A DNA stretch of 64,000 bases from Davidsoniella eucalypti (taxonomy: Eukaryota; Ascomycota; Sordariomycetes; Microascales; Ceratocystidaceae). The notes beneath the pieces were generated by a model. The model had not been told where the DNA came from and made no database searches. It saw nothing but the letters and a program-made list of their open reading frames with translations. The stretch spans positions 1 to 64,000 of the forward strand of contig RMBW01000069.1 of NCBI GenBank assembly GCA_004009845.1. The letters are read 5' to 3'. Shown here piece after piece: positions 46,420 through 59,000 of the stretch. The number at the start of each line of letters is the position of its first letter. The first letter of the stretch is position 1. Both the position numbers and the translations under genes were made by a program.

Positions 46420-47980
46420 TTACATGCCGTGCGAGAACATGTTCATCTCATCGCCTGTTGGAGTCGTTGTGGTTGACGTCGGCGTAGGATGTTGATGAGC
46501 ATGCTGCTGGTGATGTTGAGCATGTTGCTGGTGGTGCTGCATATGGTGCGGGTGCTGGTGATGGTCAGGCGCATGGTGTTGATGATGAAGGGGCTGGCCC
46601 AAAGTTGCGGCAGTTGGCTTACCCATATGGTGAGACATGTGGCCGATGGGCTGGTTCTGAGCCTGGGCATGCGCTTGACTCTGCATGGCCTTGCGGTTGC
46701 TCATCTTAGCCATACGACGCACGCGACGAGAACGCAGACGAGGATCCTGGTTGGAATTTCTCCAACTATCAACTGCTCGCTGGATCAGGCCACGCTTACC
46801 ACGCAGAGTTGGGTTTAGCTGAGCTAAGGCCCAGCCTACAGTGTTGCACTCCGTCTCATAAACCTGACGATTGCCACGGTATTGCTCCTTGGGGCAGCAG
46901 GCGCGAGGATAGACACAGTTCTCAGTCTTGAACTCCTGGCTTAGCTCCTCGGTGTTGACAGATTCAACGTCGCAACGAATAGTGTATTCCATCTTCACTC
47001 TATCGCGCGAGTACTCGAAGGCAATCCATTGAACGCCATTTTGATCTTGTCTTACAACAAGAGGAGTGGTCGCCGGAATAGGACCCGGGGCGGCATTTGG
47101 GTTGACAGCTTGAGGCGTAGATCCGGTAGGTGTGGTTAGAGGAGTGACATTACCACTGCTGTGTCCGGTGCTCATGGCCACAGGCGCAACGGACTTTTGT
47201 TGCTGTAGCTGATGCGTTTGTAGCTCCATCTTCGGGTTTCTAGGGCTGTTGGTAACCATAGACTGAGTGTGTTGTGCCTGCTGGGAGTGTGATGCCATGG
47301 GGTTGTGTGGCGCAGAATGAGACATCATCATAGCCGGTTGTGAGGTCATCGGCTGATGAGATTGATGGTGAGCATGTTGTTGGCTATGGGCGTGCTGTCC
47401 ATAGGCTGGAGCGGCTTGCGAAGGCATAGGCTGGTACTGTTGCTGCGGAGGATAGTACATAGCTTGCTGCATCGGCTGACTCGGAGCTTGCCCATATATA
47501 CTACGGTGTTGGTCATGCTGAGTTGAAGGTGCTACAGAGTTGGAAGCACTTCCTTGGCCCTGGTGCCCATATCCCATGGAAGGGTAGTGGTGTCTTGGAA
47601 TTTGGGTAGTAGCCATCATATCGGATGTATCTGTGGCCATGATTAGTACATTGATGAATGACAGCCGGGTGTTGCGGAGATTTCGTTATGAACATACCAG
47701 ATGATGGATACGCGGTAGCAGTTTGGGATGTGCTGTATGGAGACTGAGCAGCGTGTGCGTAGTACTGAGGAAGTTGGTTGGTATCTTGCTGAGCACCAGC
47801 GGGTCCAGTCGACTGGGGATACACCGAGGCGATGCTATGCGGCGATGGGTAGCCGGTGTTTTGAGAAGGTGGTTGGTGAGCTTGCGACTGCTGCACGATG
47901 CTTGATGGTCGCGATGAGTGTTGGTAAGGCGATGGTTGCTGAGACTGCGAGTGATGCGTCTGAGGTTGTTGAAGGCCCAT
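46420..47980 (-). CDS. DUF8032-like developmental regulator, MedA/Acr1/Ren1-like (copy B)
   Basis: Probable nuclear regulator of conidiation. Exon 1 is 47698-47980 and exon 2 is 46420-47630; the 67-nt intron 47631-47697 has GTATGT donor, TACTAAT branch and CCACAG acceptor, phase 1. Spliced length is 497 residues if the ATG at 47980 (MGLQQPQTHH) is the start. A TACTAAT ... CCTCAG acceptor-like string overlaps that ATG, so an upstream exon is possible. Residues 1-280 are Q/H/S/P-rich. The conserved domain is at about 286-403: VQWIAFEYSRDRVKMEYTIR, NCVYPRACCPKEQYRGNRQ, ECNTVGWALAQLNPTLRGKR, GLIQRAVDSWRNSNQDPRLR, then a basic RSRRVRRMAK that may be a nuclear localisation signal. The tail is His/Gln-rich. 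I recall this block from Aspergillus MedA, Magnaporthe Acr1 and Fusarium Ren1; the name is from memory, the domain is plain in the sequence. Confidence 0.88.
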
Positions 47981-50900
47981 TAGTATATGCTGGAAGACCG
48001 AAGTCAATGGAGGGATAAAAGAATGTCGGTGTCGCGTCGACCAAGTTTGCCAAAGACGCCGGGCAAGGCTGTGAGTGGAGATAGACGGGAAAATTGGAAG
48101 GGAAAACAGTCTACGTGCTAGTGATAAGTGGGCAAGGGATGGTGTATATTAAGTAGCGGTAGTCGTTGTTGAGGATAGCGCAGGTGCTGACGGATCGATG
48201 TAAAGTGGGTGGTATGTGGTAGCGCTAGCTTGATAATGTACACCAGGAAGATGGTGTTAGGACTGGTCAAGGAACAAGTAGACAGAATACAACAGATGAC
48301 AGAACGCAAGGCAAGGCAATCAGAAGTAGAGCAAAGTGGCATGGGAGTGAAGCAAAAAAAACAAGCAGCTGGACGGGAGCGGCAATGTTATATTTGCTTC
48401 AAGAGGCAGGCAGTGTGGTGTATGAGTGTAGAGATTACAGCACCAGCCCAGCAATACCTACACCAGAATGATTGACAGATGTAATCAGGGGTTGGTTGCG
48501 CCAGGCCTGGAAATATGAGGGTGAGAGTGGCTGTTTGCTTGACTTCAAGACATGGGAGGGGTGCCTCCAACAAACGGGGCAGGGAAAATTAGAAGAGGGA
48601 GGAAAATATAAAAATAAAGACAAAACCCCCCGAAAAAAGGGACAATTAAAAATTTGAACACCGAGTTCAAAGCCATCACACTAGCTTTGTTTGGCTTGAT
48701 CTCACAGTGGGTCTCTCTCTATCTTGTTGCTCCTATTGTCTGTCTATCCCCTATTTTCGAAAACTGCCACTGCAACTCACTCACTAAGCAAGTTACTTAA
48801 ACAGCGGATGGCCGTAGACTTCGACGCCATTGTAATAAAGAGGAGCTAAACACGTCTTGAATGGGCATTCTATATCCGGCTGTTCCAAAGACAAAGAGGA
48901 AAAGAAACGGTAGATGGCATGTAGTCGCATATGGACGCCAGAAGCTTACACTTTCCTCGTTGGATAACTTAGCGTCGCTACACCGCAGTCGGTTGAATCT
49001 CTCCCGTAGCGTCGTGACAAACTAAACGCCTACTAGGACTGCCAACCACAAGGCACTAAGCTTCTGTACATGGCCACCAGCTAGGCAGCGCAGTCCTGGG
49101 TTTGGTTGAAGATACACAGGTCGAACGTTCAGAAAAGGTGTGCATGGCCGTGCCATGCCTACCATTTGACCGAGCTTGGTATTCAGGGGGTACATGGTCC
49201 CAGCCCAGTAAAGAATACTGGGCCCCATAGGCCAGCAAGAAACAAGCAACAAGCACCAACTTAACGCGTGTTCCTGGAAACGCGAGCAAGGGGGTAGGGA
49301 CATCGAGCAAAACCCCTCAGGGAATACCCACGCGCCAGTAAGGCGCATTCAGAGTAATAACTTGGGCATAAAGACGAAAAATGGAAAGAAAAAAATCGCA
49401 TAAGGAAAGAATTTGCAACACGAAGGGCGTGGTTTGTATACGTACCGATTGGATATGGAAGAGACCGGTGCTCTGTTATCGAGAAACAAATGGTTAGAAA
49501 ATGGTATTGCTAACGTTCTTCTTGGTACAGTGTAAAAAGGCGAAGAACAAATGACACCCGGTACAAACAAAAGCAGAAGACGTTCGATCACGATCGAATT
49601 CGACGAATATTAAAACCAGGATAATTTCAGGGAAGTTATGTAGGACGGCAAGATAGGGCATAGAATAAACGGCGAAAAGGGGGATAAAAGGACGTTCATG
49701 AGAGACGGGGGGCAGCTGCGATATTTGAGGGCTCAACTACATAGAGTAATAGAGACCGGCATCAAATGAGAAAAGGATACCAAGAAGAGCAAATCAAAAT
49801 GAAAGGATGTGTAGGAGCACCAAATGGAGGTGTACGATATGTAAAATAAAGATTTTTTTTTAAAAATCCTCTCGAGACACAATAATATACCTCGTGCTAG
49901 ACTTGTATGTGCATCGAAGCCACCAGATTTTGTGCCGCTCTGTTGGCTCACAATTCTATTTTGTTTCGAAATGCTCTGTAATATGCCTCCAAGTTGATAG
50001 ATATCTATCGCATGAATATCTGGTGATGATAGCCCATATTCTAGGCCAGCACTAGATAGCGTAACCATCAATCGGCCTTCGACGCGGTTGACTAAGAATG
50101 GCAAGATTCAGAGCATTGAATAGCTTCAGTAACAGGCAAGACAATGCCATGTACCAGATCGAAACCAACTACACTGTACACTGTACCAGCACTGGCGGTA
50201 CGTTTCCTAGGGTAACAATTTTGATTTCCTCTTGCACTCCACCAACACGACTGTAGGCCTAAGTACAAATGCACAAGACAGGGATAGTATTCCGAGGACC
50301 CAATCATGAAGGATTCTGTATAGGGGTAAACGAGGTCAAAATCTTGCTGCGCAAAGCGAGGAAAATGAGCATGAATGGATAAATTAAGACAGAGGGTCGC
50401 GGGTGTGTCCGTATAAAGCCTCGTTGGTACTAGTCGTCCAGCCGCGATGAGTCTTTATAAAAGGGTGCGAATATATGTACATGTATATTAGTAGCATGTT
50501 AATAGGAGGGCAACCAAGCCCCTCTTGCTTGCCCGTTTTTGTTTTAGCGCCCAAAGCATGCTCATCTCAACATGGTACTAAAGTCTAGGACCTCGGACCA
50601 GTACACCAAGTCAATTTAGAGACAACCATGACATTGCCAGAATAAAAAATAAACAGATGGAAAGGGACCCACTGCATCTGAGGATATTGGCAAACAACCC
50701 AAAGAAAATAGTCATGAAACCATCGCCAATGAAAAATGGAAATATTCCTGGAATTCAAATGCAGCTTGGCTAGATGGTGATGTAGCAGCACGTTCCATTG
50801 GCATGGAGCCGTCCGAAAAGGCAAGCCCAAGAAGACGGGACCTTGGTGTACATAACAGACCGGAAATAAACCCGAGGCGAAACTTCTTCAGGGACAACAG

Positions 50901-51200
50901 CCACCTAGCTCGCTTGTGCACAGTGTCTAGCTTTGGAGTATTAGGAAGCGTTCCATGCAGAACCTGGCTTGCTACTGCAAGCTGGGTTTATAACACGCTG
51001 TCGTTGCCAAATGTAGTTACTTATAGCACTATGACATTACTCACTAGTTTGCAGTACTTCTAGCCTAGTGATATAGTTCATATAATATCGATATTCTGTG
51101 CTCTGTTGTGTCGTGCTGTGCTTTGCGTATACTGTGGTGTAGACTGAACAGCCGCAATGTACTTTTTTGGGCACTCAGATAGGCAATATAGGGGTTTGAC
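47981..51200. other. Upstream region of gene B and beyond (3.2 kb)
   Basis: Probable promoter and 5' UTR of the MedA-like gene, with room for an undetected first exon at 47990-48720 (minus). A GC-richer stretch at 49020-49340 gives a 108-codon minus-strand frame without domains. Nothing else is recognisable. Confidence 0.45.
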
Positions 51201-53060
51201 AAGGAACTCGGCGATATATAAAATCCACCAAGGCATTGTAACAGCTACTTGTTGTATACAGCACCAGTATCCTACCCACTACACCAATTCAAAATACATC
51301 TGTTGTACTTGAATGGTGACACTAGACCAAGTATCATTTCACTCAATGTTGAAAGTTCCTACTTAAAGATCAGGTTGTTGTTCGCAACAATCATGGTGAC
51401 AATCTTAGGTTTGGTGAGTACAAACTTGTATGGTTCTCAGTACCTAGACGTAACCGGTGCAGAAGAGCTTGTACCAACTGTAGCTGTCACATTTCATGAC
51501 TAGGTCATAGACTTCTATGCCTCAAGACACTCAAGGGATAAGCTACATCCCATCCTTGTTTTGGAGGAGCCAAATGCTTCTCGAAGAAAGTAGAGAACAC
51601 AGTTGATAATAGCTTGCAGGGGCTTGGCAACTTATTCTCAAAGCCATACATCGATAACAGAGTAACGTTTCAAAGCCGATGTCAAGCCTATAAACATTAT
51701 TCAATCTCATTCATAGATATGATGCAATGGTACGGACTTCCAATAGGATCATTATATGTAGTGTCAAGTAATATTCAATGGAAAGAAGGAAGTGTTACAC
51801 TTGAATATCAGCATCGATACCGACACTATATCGTGATTTTCCTAATCAACCCGGTATAAATGTATTGAACCTATAATGTTCACAAGTATGAATCGACACT
51901 TTCGTGACATAGTGACAACGTGGGGTGTACCTGACCGGGGTTTGCATGGAGTTGTGGAGATTGATTATTTGGCATGGATCATGAGAGAAGGGTTCGTGAG
52001 GGATGGCATAAAATATACTTCAAAACAAGGGAAGAAAGATAGAATATATCGATAGACTTACTAGATCGGTTGACTCCTGCTTAAAATCATAGAGAGTATG
52101 ACGATTGTGAGCCATATTTTCCACCTGTGCGAATTGTCACAGAGATGATAGAGTATCTAGTACCGTTAATCAAACGTTAGTAATTACATGGCTATGAAAA
52201 CATCAGTGTAAATTTGTGTTCGTCTACCGAACCATCAACTGTCGGGTGCTGATGACGAGGATAGACACATGAGGATAAGCTATGATGATACATAATGTAT
52301 CACCGTATCCCTAGTAGATGTTACTACCGTCATGCAACGCGGGTAGCTTTTACAACAGGCCCATGTGTAGAGCGGGTTTATGTTGTGTTCCGTGCAGGGA
52401 TACAGGGTGCATGGGAGGACGGATGGTGTCAAGAATTTGCGACGACCTCAAAGATATAGGCTTCGGAAGACGCTCTTCATTCCATAATATTCATTGCGAT
52501 GGTAAATTTTGTATGGAAATCGAGACCAGAAAACGAGATCTATTTCGATATGCAGCGTGTTTATGGATGAGTAGCAGATTGGCAAATGGAACATACCGGA
52601 TAATTCAGATCAAGAACAACAGGCTCGTATATGTGAATATGTGGTAGATAATATGTATAAGATGCGTTTTTCTAGTACTATTAGTCGCGTTAGTAAGTTC
52701 GGAAAATGAACCGGTGGTGATGAAATATTCAAAAAGAGCATCTTAGCAGAGGTGGATGGAAGAGAAGAAAATCAAGGCCGGCAGTATCATGATCCCTCTT
52801 GTTCGCGTAAAGGGATCTGTTCCAGGTAGCTCTGTGCCTTCGAAAGGTAGCTTCCACGGCATATGTGCAGATAGACGGGAGCCAGAGCGACAACGTCTCT
52901 GGCGAAGAACTCCCAGGGTGTGCATGTCTAGGTTATCGAGATCTTGGTCGGCCAGCGTGAAGGAATGGAACAACGCTTCTGTGCGTCTCTTTTTTCTTCC
53001 CTCTCCACCTTGGACCCAACGTGTGTCTATATGTTCGACATTCGCTAGCTAGAAAATAGA
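51201..53060. other. Region with broken coding-like frames
   Basis: Plus-strand pieces have protein-like composition but no domain I know: 51614-51859 (SFIDMMQWYGLPIGSLYVVS), 51888-52055 (starting MNRHFRDIVTTWGVPDRG), 52097 onward (YDDCEPYFPPVRIVTEMIEY) and 52318-52647 (SFHNIHCDGKFCMEIETRKR). They lie in succession in different frames with stops between. It could be a decayed gene; it could equally be chance. Confidence 0.25.
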
Positions 53061-56000
53061 GTATTATATGTGCCATTGTGAACGACCGAGGGCCATGTAG
53101 TGATACTTAGCGGCGAGGGGATGCTGGATTTAGCAGCGCGAAGGTGGCACCAACCTTTGTTCAAATTGGGATCAGATTCGATATTCTAGACTAAAGTCGT
53201 GCGAGGGCGTATCCTATAACTAACGATGACAGCTGTGGCAGCGCAAAATGGGGTGAATGGCCAGAAAAGAGGAGTCGTGCAAGCTTTCGATGTGTACTGC
53301 AAAAGATATTGATTGATGCTAGCCCACCACAGGTTGTATGGTATGTTCTTTGATGATTATGCTTTTAGAGGGAAAGGAAACGAATGGATTTAGTTGCGGC
53401 AGAGTTTGTGTTTACTCCACGATGAAGATGTTGCTTGTGCAAATCTCCTGTACCTCTACGATTGCAGACAGAAATTGCCCAAATATATATGCGACACAAA
53501 TGGCAAGTATACAACACAGATACAACTACAAATACAATAAAAGGACAGCGGTGTTGGGAAGTTGCTCCCCATCCGCTATTTCTGTATGCATAGCTGTTAG
53601 TATGGTACGAAGGACCCCCTAGCCAGAAAACGAGGGGCAAATTTGACCACTATTGAGCCGGCTACCAAGACAAGTATAGCGGTAGGCAATTCGTTCGTTC
53701 ACGTATATTTGTATGTTTGTTACAATCTGTGATCTACTCTCTGCCAGGCTTTGAATACATTGAAACAAATCAACCCTCTTCAAACAGTCCGCATCCCATC
53801 ATATCGAGTGGTATACACTAATCTCATGACTCTACATGTTGGGTTATCGACCTTCGTTCATATATGTACTGGTTAATATTGATATAATGAGGCGTTGCTT
53901 TGAGGGCCGAGCCGCCTCAAAACAGACGATGAGCGACAAATTTGATGCCACACTAGAATGGGAACCACGATAGTGACCAATTTCCAGCTCGCATACCGGC
54001 CAATACTCATACAGCTTGTAGTAGTTATACGATCACAATAGAATAAATAAACTGAACTACTGCAATATGTAAACCTATAGTACAGCGTCTATTCTCTGTC
54101 AAGAGTGAAGTAACTTTCTGCTCCCGACATGTACCTTTTTGCACCCCCTCGGCTTTTTTTTTATTTCACGCCCTTTTGATCTAGTCGTTTTCCTATACGT
54201 ATATGTACACTTTTTGTCTCCTTTTCTTACCCTTCTTCATCAGCAATTCAAGCCACTGTAATGTTGTCGATTTACTACATGTAATGTACAAACATGTATA
54301 TGTACTATCACTAAAAGGTACATCCTGCGCACGGACAGTTACTTCTAAGCGTCATTTCGGATATGAATCCCACGACAGACTTTACCCGCTAGACCATGTA
54401 TTTCAAGGCCTATCAAGGGTGGTTATGCTCTTTTCCATACCTTCATCATTCCTTTTACTATGGCCATTGTCAGGGGAATATGCATCTCAAAGAGCATGCT
54501 TCTTACTTCCTACCCACCTCCTTGGTTTTCGGTCTGCAGGTATTAGGAGACCGAACACGATTAGAAGACAACACAAGCGAAAAATAAAAATTAGAAATAA
54601 AAAATAAAAAAAGAAGTAATAAAAGTACATACAGTGCACAACTATGTATATCTGACTTGATTACATATACACGGAACAGACAACCCTGCTCTACAGCCAT
54701 ATCTTTGTAATGCCTCTTATTTCAACGCACTATAAAAATGCGTCTTCTCAGGAACATCCTATAACCTTATAACCATTCTACTAACATTCTAGGATACAAG
54801 ATCTTGACCCGGCAACCCAGCTATTGTCTTTTTGCACAAAAGCTTTGTTCTTGGGTAGAAGCTTCTATATATGTTGGTGTTCTTCTTTGCATTTACAAGG
54901 GTTATCGGGAGAACTACAGATCTTTTCAATACAGGGGTTAGCACACCACTTTTTTCTACTTTTTTTCTTTAAAATTTTTGTTTTGCGGGGTTTGGCTTCT
55001 AGGAAGCTCTCTTGAACAAATCCTTGTCGAACCCTTTCACTATTCTCTACGGTTTATTGATCTTTTTAGGATACTAACAACCACTTTACTGACCTTGGTT
55101 TACAAAACACACCATGGCCTTGTGCCCCAAAAAAAAAATCACGACCTCCTGAATCCCGGAAGCCCATCATGAACAGGGATTTCCAAGTCACCTTTTTTAG
55201 TGGAAGTTAAAGCAACGAACAAGGCTTCATTGGGGCTTTCATAGAGCCTCATTGTAAGTGCTTGATATAATTAACACTGTATGAATTGCTTCCATATATC
55301 ACATTACTGAACCCTGAAATACCAAAAATGATAGCTGAGGAAATCAAATATGGATGGATTTAGTAAACACAGCATCTAACCATCGCCTAGCAATATATGT
55401 ACATCAACACACCCCGGCATTCTACACGCTCTGTTATTATATTCCTATTAGCTGTAATATTTCCCCCTTCTTCCAATAGCCACCTCAATATTCATACACC
55501 CTCACGCTTCGCATGATGTCGCTCACAATTTAGAAAATAATAACAAAATGAAGTTTAAATGAAGGCGACAGAGCAACCTCACTCAGCTACCGTCTGCTTT
55601 TCTCTCTACTTGTATTGGATTTTATTGCCGCCGATACCGAAACACATGTGATCACACTTTGATAATAGCAATAGAAATAAGGGATGGAGATTATGTATAT
55701 ACGCTCATATGATATTAGATTCTCAGCCATTCACCTTTCTACAACACGTCAGAGGTTCTAGACTTGGGCGAGAAATGGTAAACGAGAGAGTGTCACATGC
55801 GAAGCCACCAATGAATATATATGTAATAATGATAGGAAGCTAACGGAACAACCTTCTCCAATTATGTATCTATTCATCTCATTTGAGTTTGTTATGATAA
55901 AAAAAAAATAGTAGGCATACCGACAAGAATCAAACTACAGACATCTATCTACCTGATCAGCTGACCGTGATTCTTATCTAAAAATCGATGAATGTGTACA

Positions 56001-59000
56001 CATGCATCCTCTAATTAAAATCGACATCAACAATTTAATCTTTCGTAATAGTGACCAGCCGTAATCAACCCCATCAGCCACTGTTTCCACTTTTACGAGA
56101 AATCACATTTGCTAATCTCACAACTCAATAAACAGCATTCCAAAAAGGTCAGACTCTTTCCAAAATTATCTTGTTTTTCACATCTTCGACTATAATATCT
56201 ATTCAGATATCACATCACCTGGTGATTGCTGATATTTGTTAATTTGGGCTGGCACAACTCGGGCAACATGTATTTCATAGATAACACATCTCGTAACCCT
56301 ATCGCACGCTCCCTTCCCCTATAGATTGTCTTTTTTTTGTGCTGAATATATGTATGATAGAACCCTATAAATTATCCGTGACAAAGAACGCTGCATAGAG
56401 TAAAAACATGGTAGACTTTCCGTTGAACAAGATTATATTCTTAGTTCATCACTATGTAATGTATATTTATTTTGGGGGCAAGCAAGCTGCCATACACGAA
56501 TATGTAGCTTTGATAGTCGAGAGTCGATAGACATGTAACGGTAAGAAAGCACGGCTCAATGTGAGATCTTCTTTTCATAGTATCACTAGAGCTGTACCAG
56601 GGTTGGACTACATATGTAGCTGTTATATAAATATGATTGGATTTTGAGTTGACTATATTTAACGTCTTCCCAAGTCACTAAGATCACCGGATTGGACACC
56701 GGACAGATATTTAAAGTCCTCCGCCGCCCCGAAGAACTAGTGGTCTAAGAGCAACAAAAAAAAAAAAAACAGTGCCTCCATTCCCCAAAAGACAGACAAA
56801 GCCAAAACCCTAAGTGGAGCTACCATCCCCACTATTCAGTGAGCCCCCGTAAGAAAGAAAGACTTTGGCGTAATCGAGTCGGATGCTATGGATGAAGCAC
56901 AGCAACATAATTTCCGCGGCGGGTCGGGCATCCGGAACCTTCAAAGAGGCTAATGGGACTCGGACGACCAGCAATATTATATATATGTGTGTCAAGTACT
57001 AGAAGGAATAAATAATGACTGTCAATGTCAACCGTCTTCTTCCTGGGTTGAGCAGACAAATAGCTTGATTGAGGCTTTACGGAAACAGGCTAAGATGTTT
57101 CTATAATACAACATCCTAATGTTATATACAATTTTGCCAGCAGACAGATATAGATAGTTACAGGTCAAATACCTAAGAACGACTTAAATGTAATCCCTGG
57201 AATAATACCCGCCATATGCACGTTGGAGCACGTGGAAGGATAACACTGAGACTCTTTTAGTATCGAGAAAATAACAGCGTTCTGAAGACCCGGGGTTGAA
57301 AAACGAGGGTAGATACAACTTGATAACTTGTATAGTTTACCAACACATATGTATGTTGCGATTATACGTATCTGTATTTGGGACAGATTGGAGCTATTAG
57401 CAGACAACCGAAGATGGACCAACCAAGATAAGATAGTAGAATCAAGAGAGACAACACGAGGACCTATCAACAAAGTACATAGAGGGGTGTGTGTGTGATT
57501 ATGACTGTCTATGCAGTACATGGTGGTAATAAGGACGAGTGAAGCAAGTTAGTAATGTTACACTTCTGCATAGGCCGTTGGCAAGTCCGACGACATCTGA
57601 CTTGTTGGTTTGAGTTTGAAAACTAGAGAAGGAATAACTACATCTATTGGCTATTATTGAATGATTCGCTAAAAAAAAAAAATTAGGAAGATGATACTCA
57701 AATGTGTATTATTGATATACATGCAGTTATGTGTAGAAGGAACAGGTCAGCGGGTTACATGTAGCTTTTTTTCTTCTTTCTTTTTCAGCAGCAAGCTGCC
57801 AGTGTGATATGCTTGTCTGGGTTAGGTGAGAGACAACCAGAACACCCCTATAATTATTTTGAGAATACCATATATTAGCCTGTATAGTTTCTAGTAGCCG
57901 CTGATGTTAGCAGGGGGAAGGCATTAAACCAAAGTACACATGCTTACGAACTATCTTGTTGACCATGATCCATGAACTGCGAGACTTGGCCCAGGTCTTT
58001 CTTTTTTTTCCTTTCTGTCTGTTCATTAGTTTCCGTTTTCCTTTTAGAGGATAATAGGAATAACTTATTATGTAGCTGTAGAATGGATAATTAGGCTGTG
58101 GTGACCTTGAGGCTTTTTTTTTTTTTATCATCTTTATTTTTTAAATCCGGATTCTACTGCAATCCGCTGAAAGCAGAAGACAGGGGGACGAGTTACAAAA
58201 AACAATGCAAGAGGGTGAAAGGCGTGATATCATTGGAAGAAAATTCTAGTTCAGGTCATGTTTGTTGCGTGAATTGCCACATGCACGACAAACATAGCGC
58301 TTTGGATTTTATAAATAACAATAGCTATGTAGTATTTGTAATGTTTTGCTGCATAACCGGAAGGCAACTATACTTTTCACGAGTGTTATCATCTTGTTTG
58401 CTACAGTTTTGCCGTATACGATGTCTTGAGTTGTTAACAACTCAAGAGGGAGCCCGAGAAAGAAAGGGAGGGCTGGCAGGCTGGTTGGTTGGCTGGCTAG
58501 ATGAGATGGTCTTGGGTGAGTTGAACAACTGGCGGTGAGACGGAAGCAAGCAGGTATCATACATGAATAACAGGAGAAGGGAGGTTGGTAAGCCAAACAA
58601 AGTAGTTTACGATATTAGCAATGCCATTTATATAGACAAAATAAGAGGCGATTCGCGTGGCAACGGCGAACAACGAGGAGTAAGGTTCCATACTGCATAA
58701 GTAATACTTGTAGCACACACCATATGACCTGTTTGTACACGTAGTTATATGCACGTTGTTCAATTATTATGTATTACATGGGCTTGTAATGAAGCTCTGG
58801 TGTCGGATCTGACTCCCCTTGCTGGCGTCAAGGCTATTCTTTTCCTATGTATCCGATGCCCGTGATGTTGTGAATGTATATGAGTTAACTGTTGTAATCT
58901 GGGGTAAGTTAGGCAGATATGCATTGTGGCCTGCCCTGTATGTGTCCTGTACATATGTCTACTCTGGTGATAGATTATTGTACAGCACAGATGAAGCACA

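Noticed and set aside
47835..48053. 72-codon minus-strand frame at the 5' end of the MedA-like gene
   Set aside because: It is in another frame from the Q/H-rich coding sequence and lacks an ATG; it may be partly 5' UTR.
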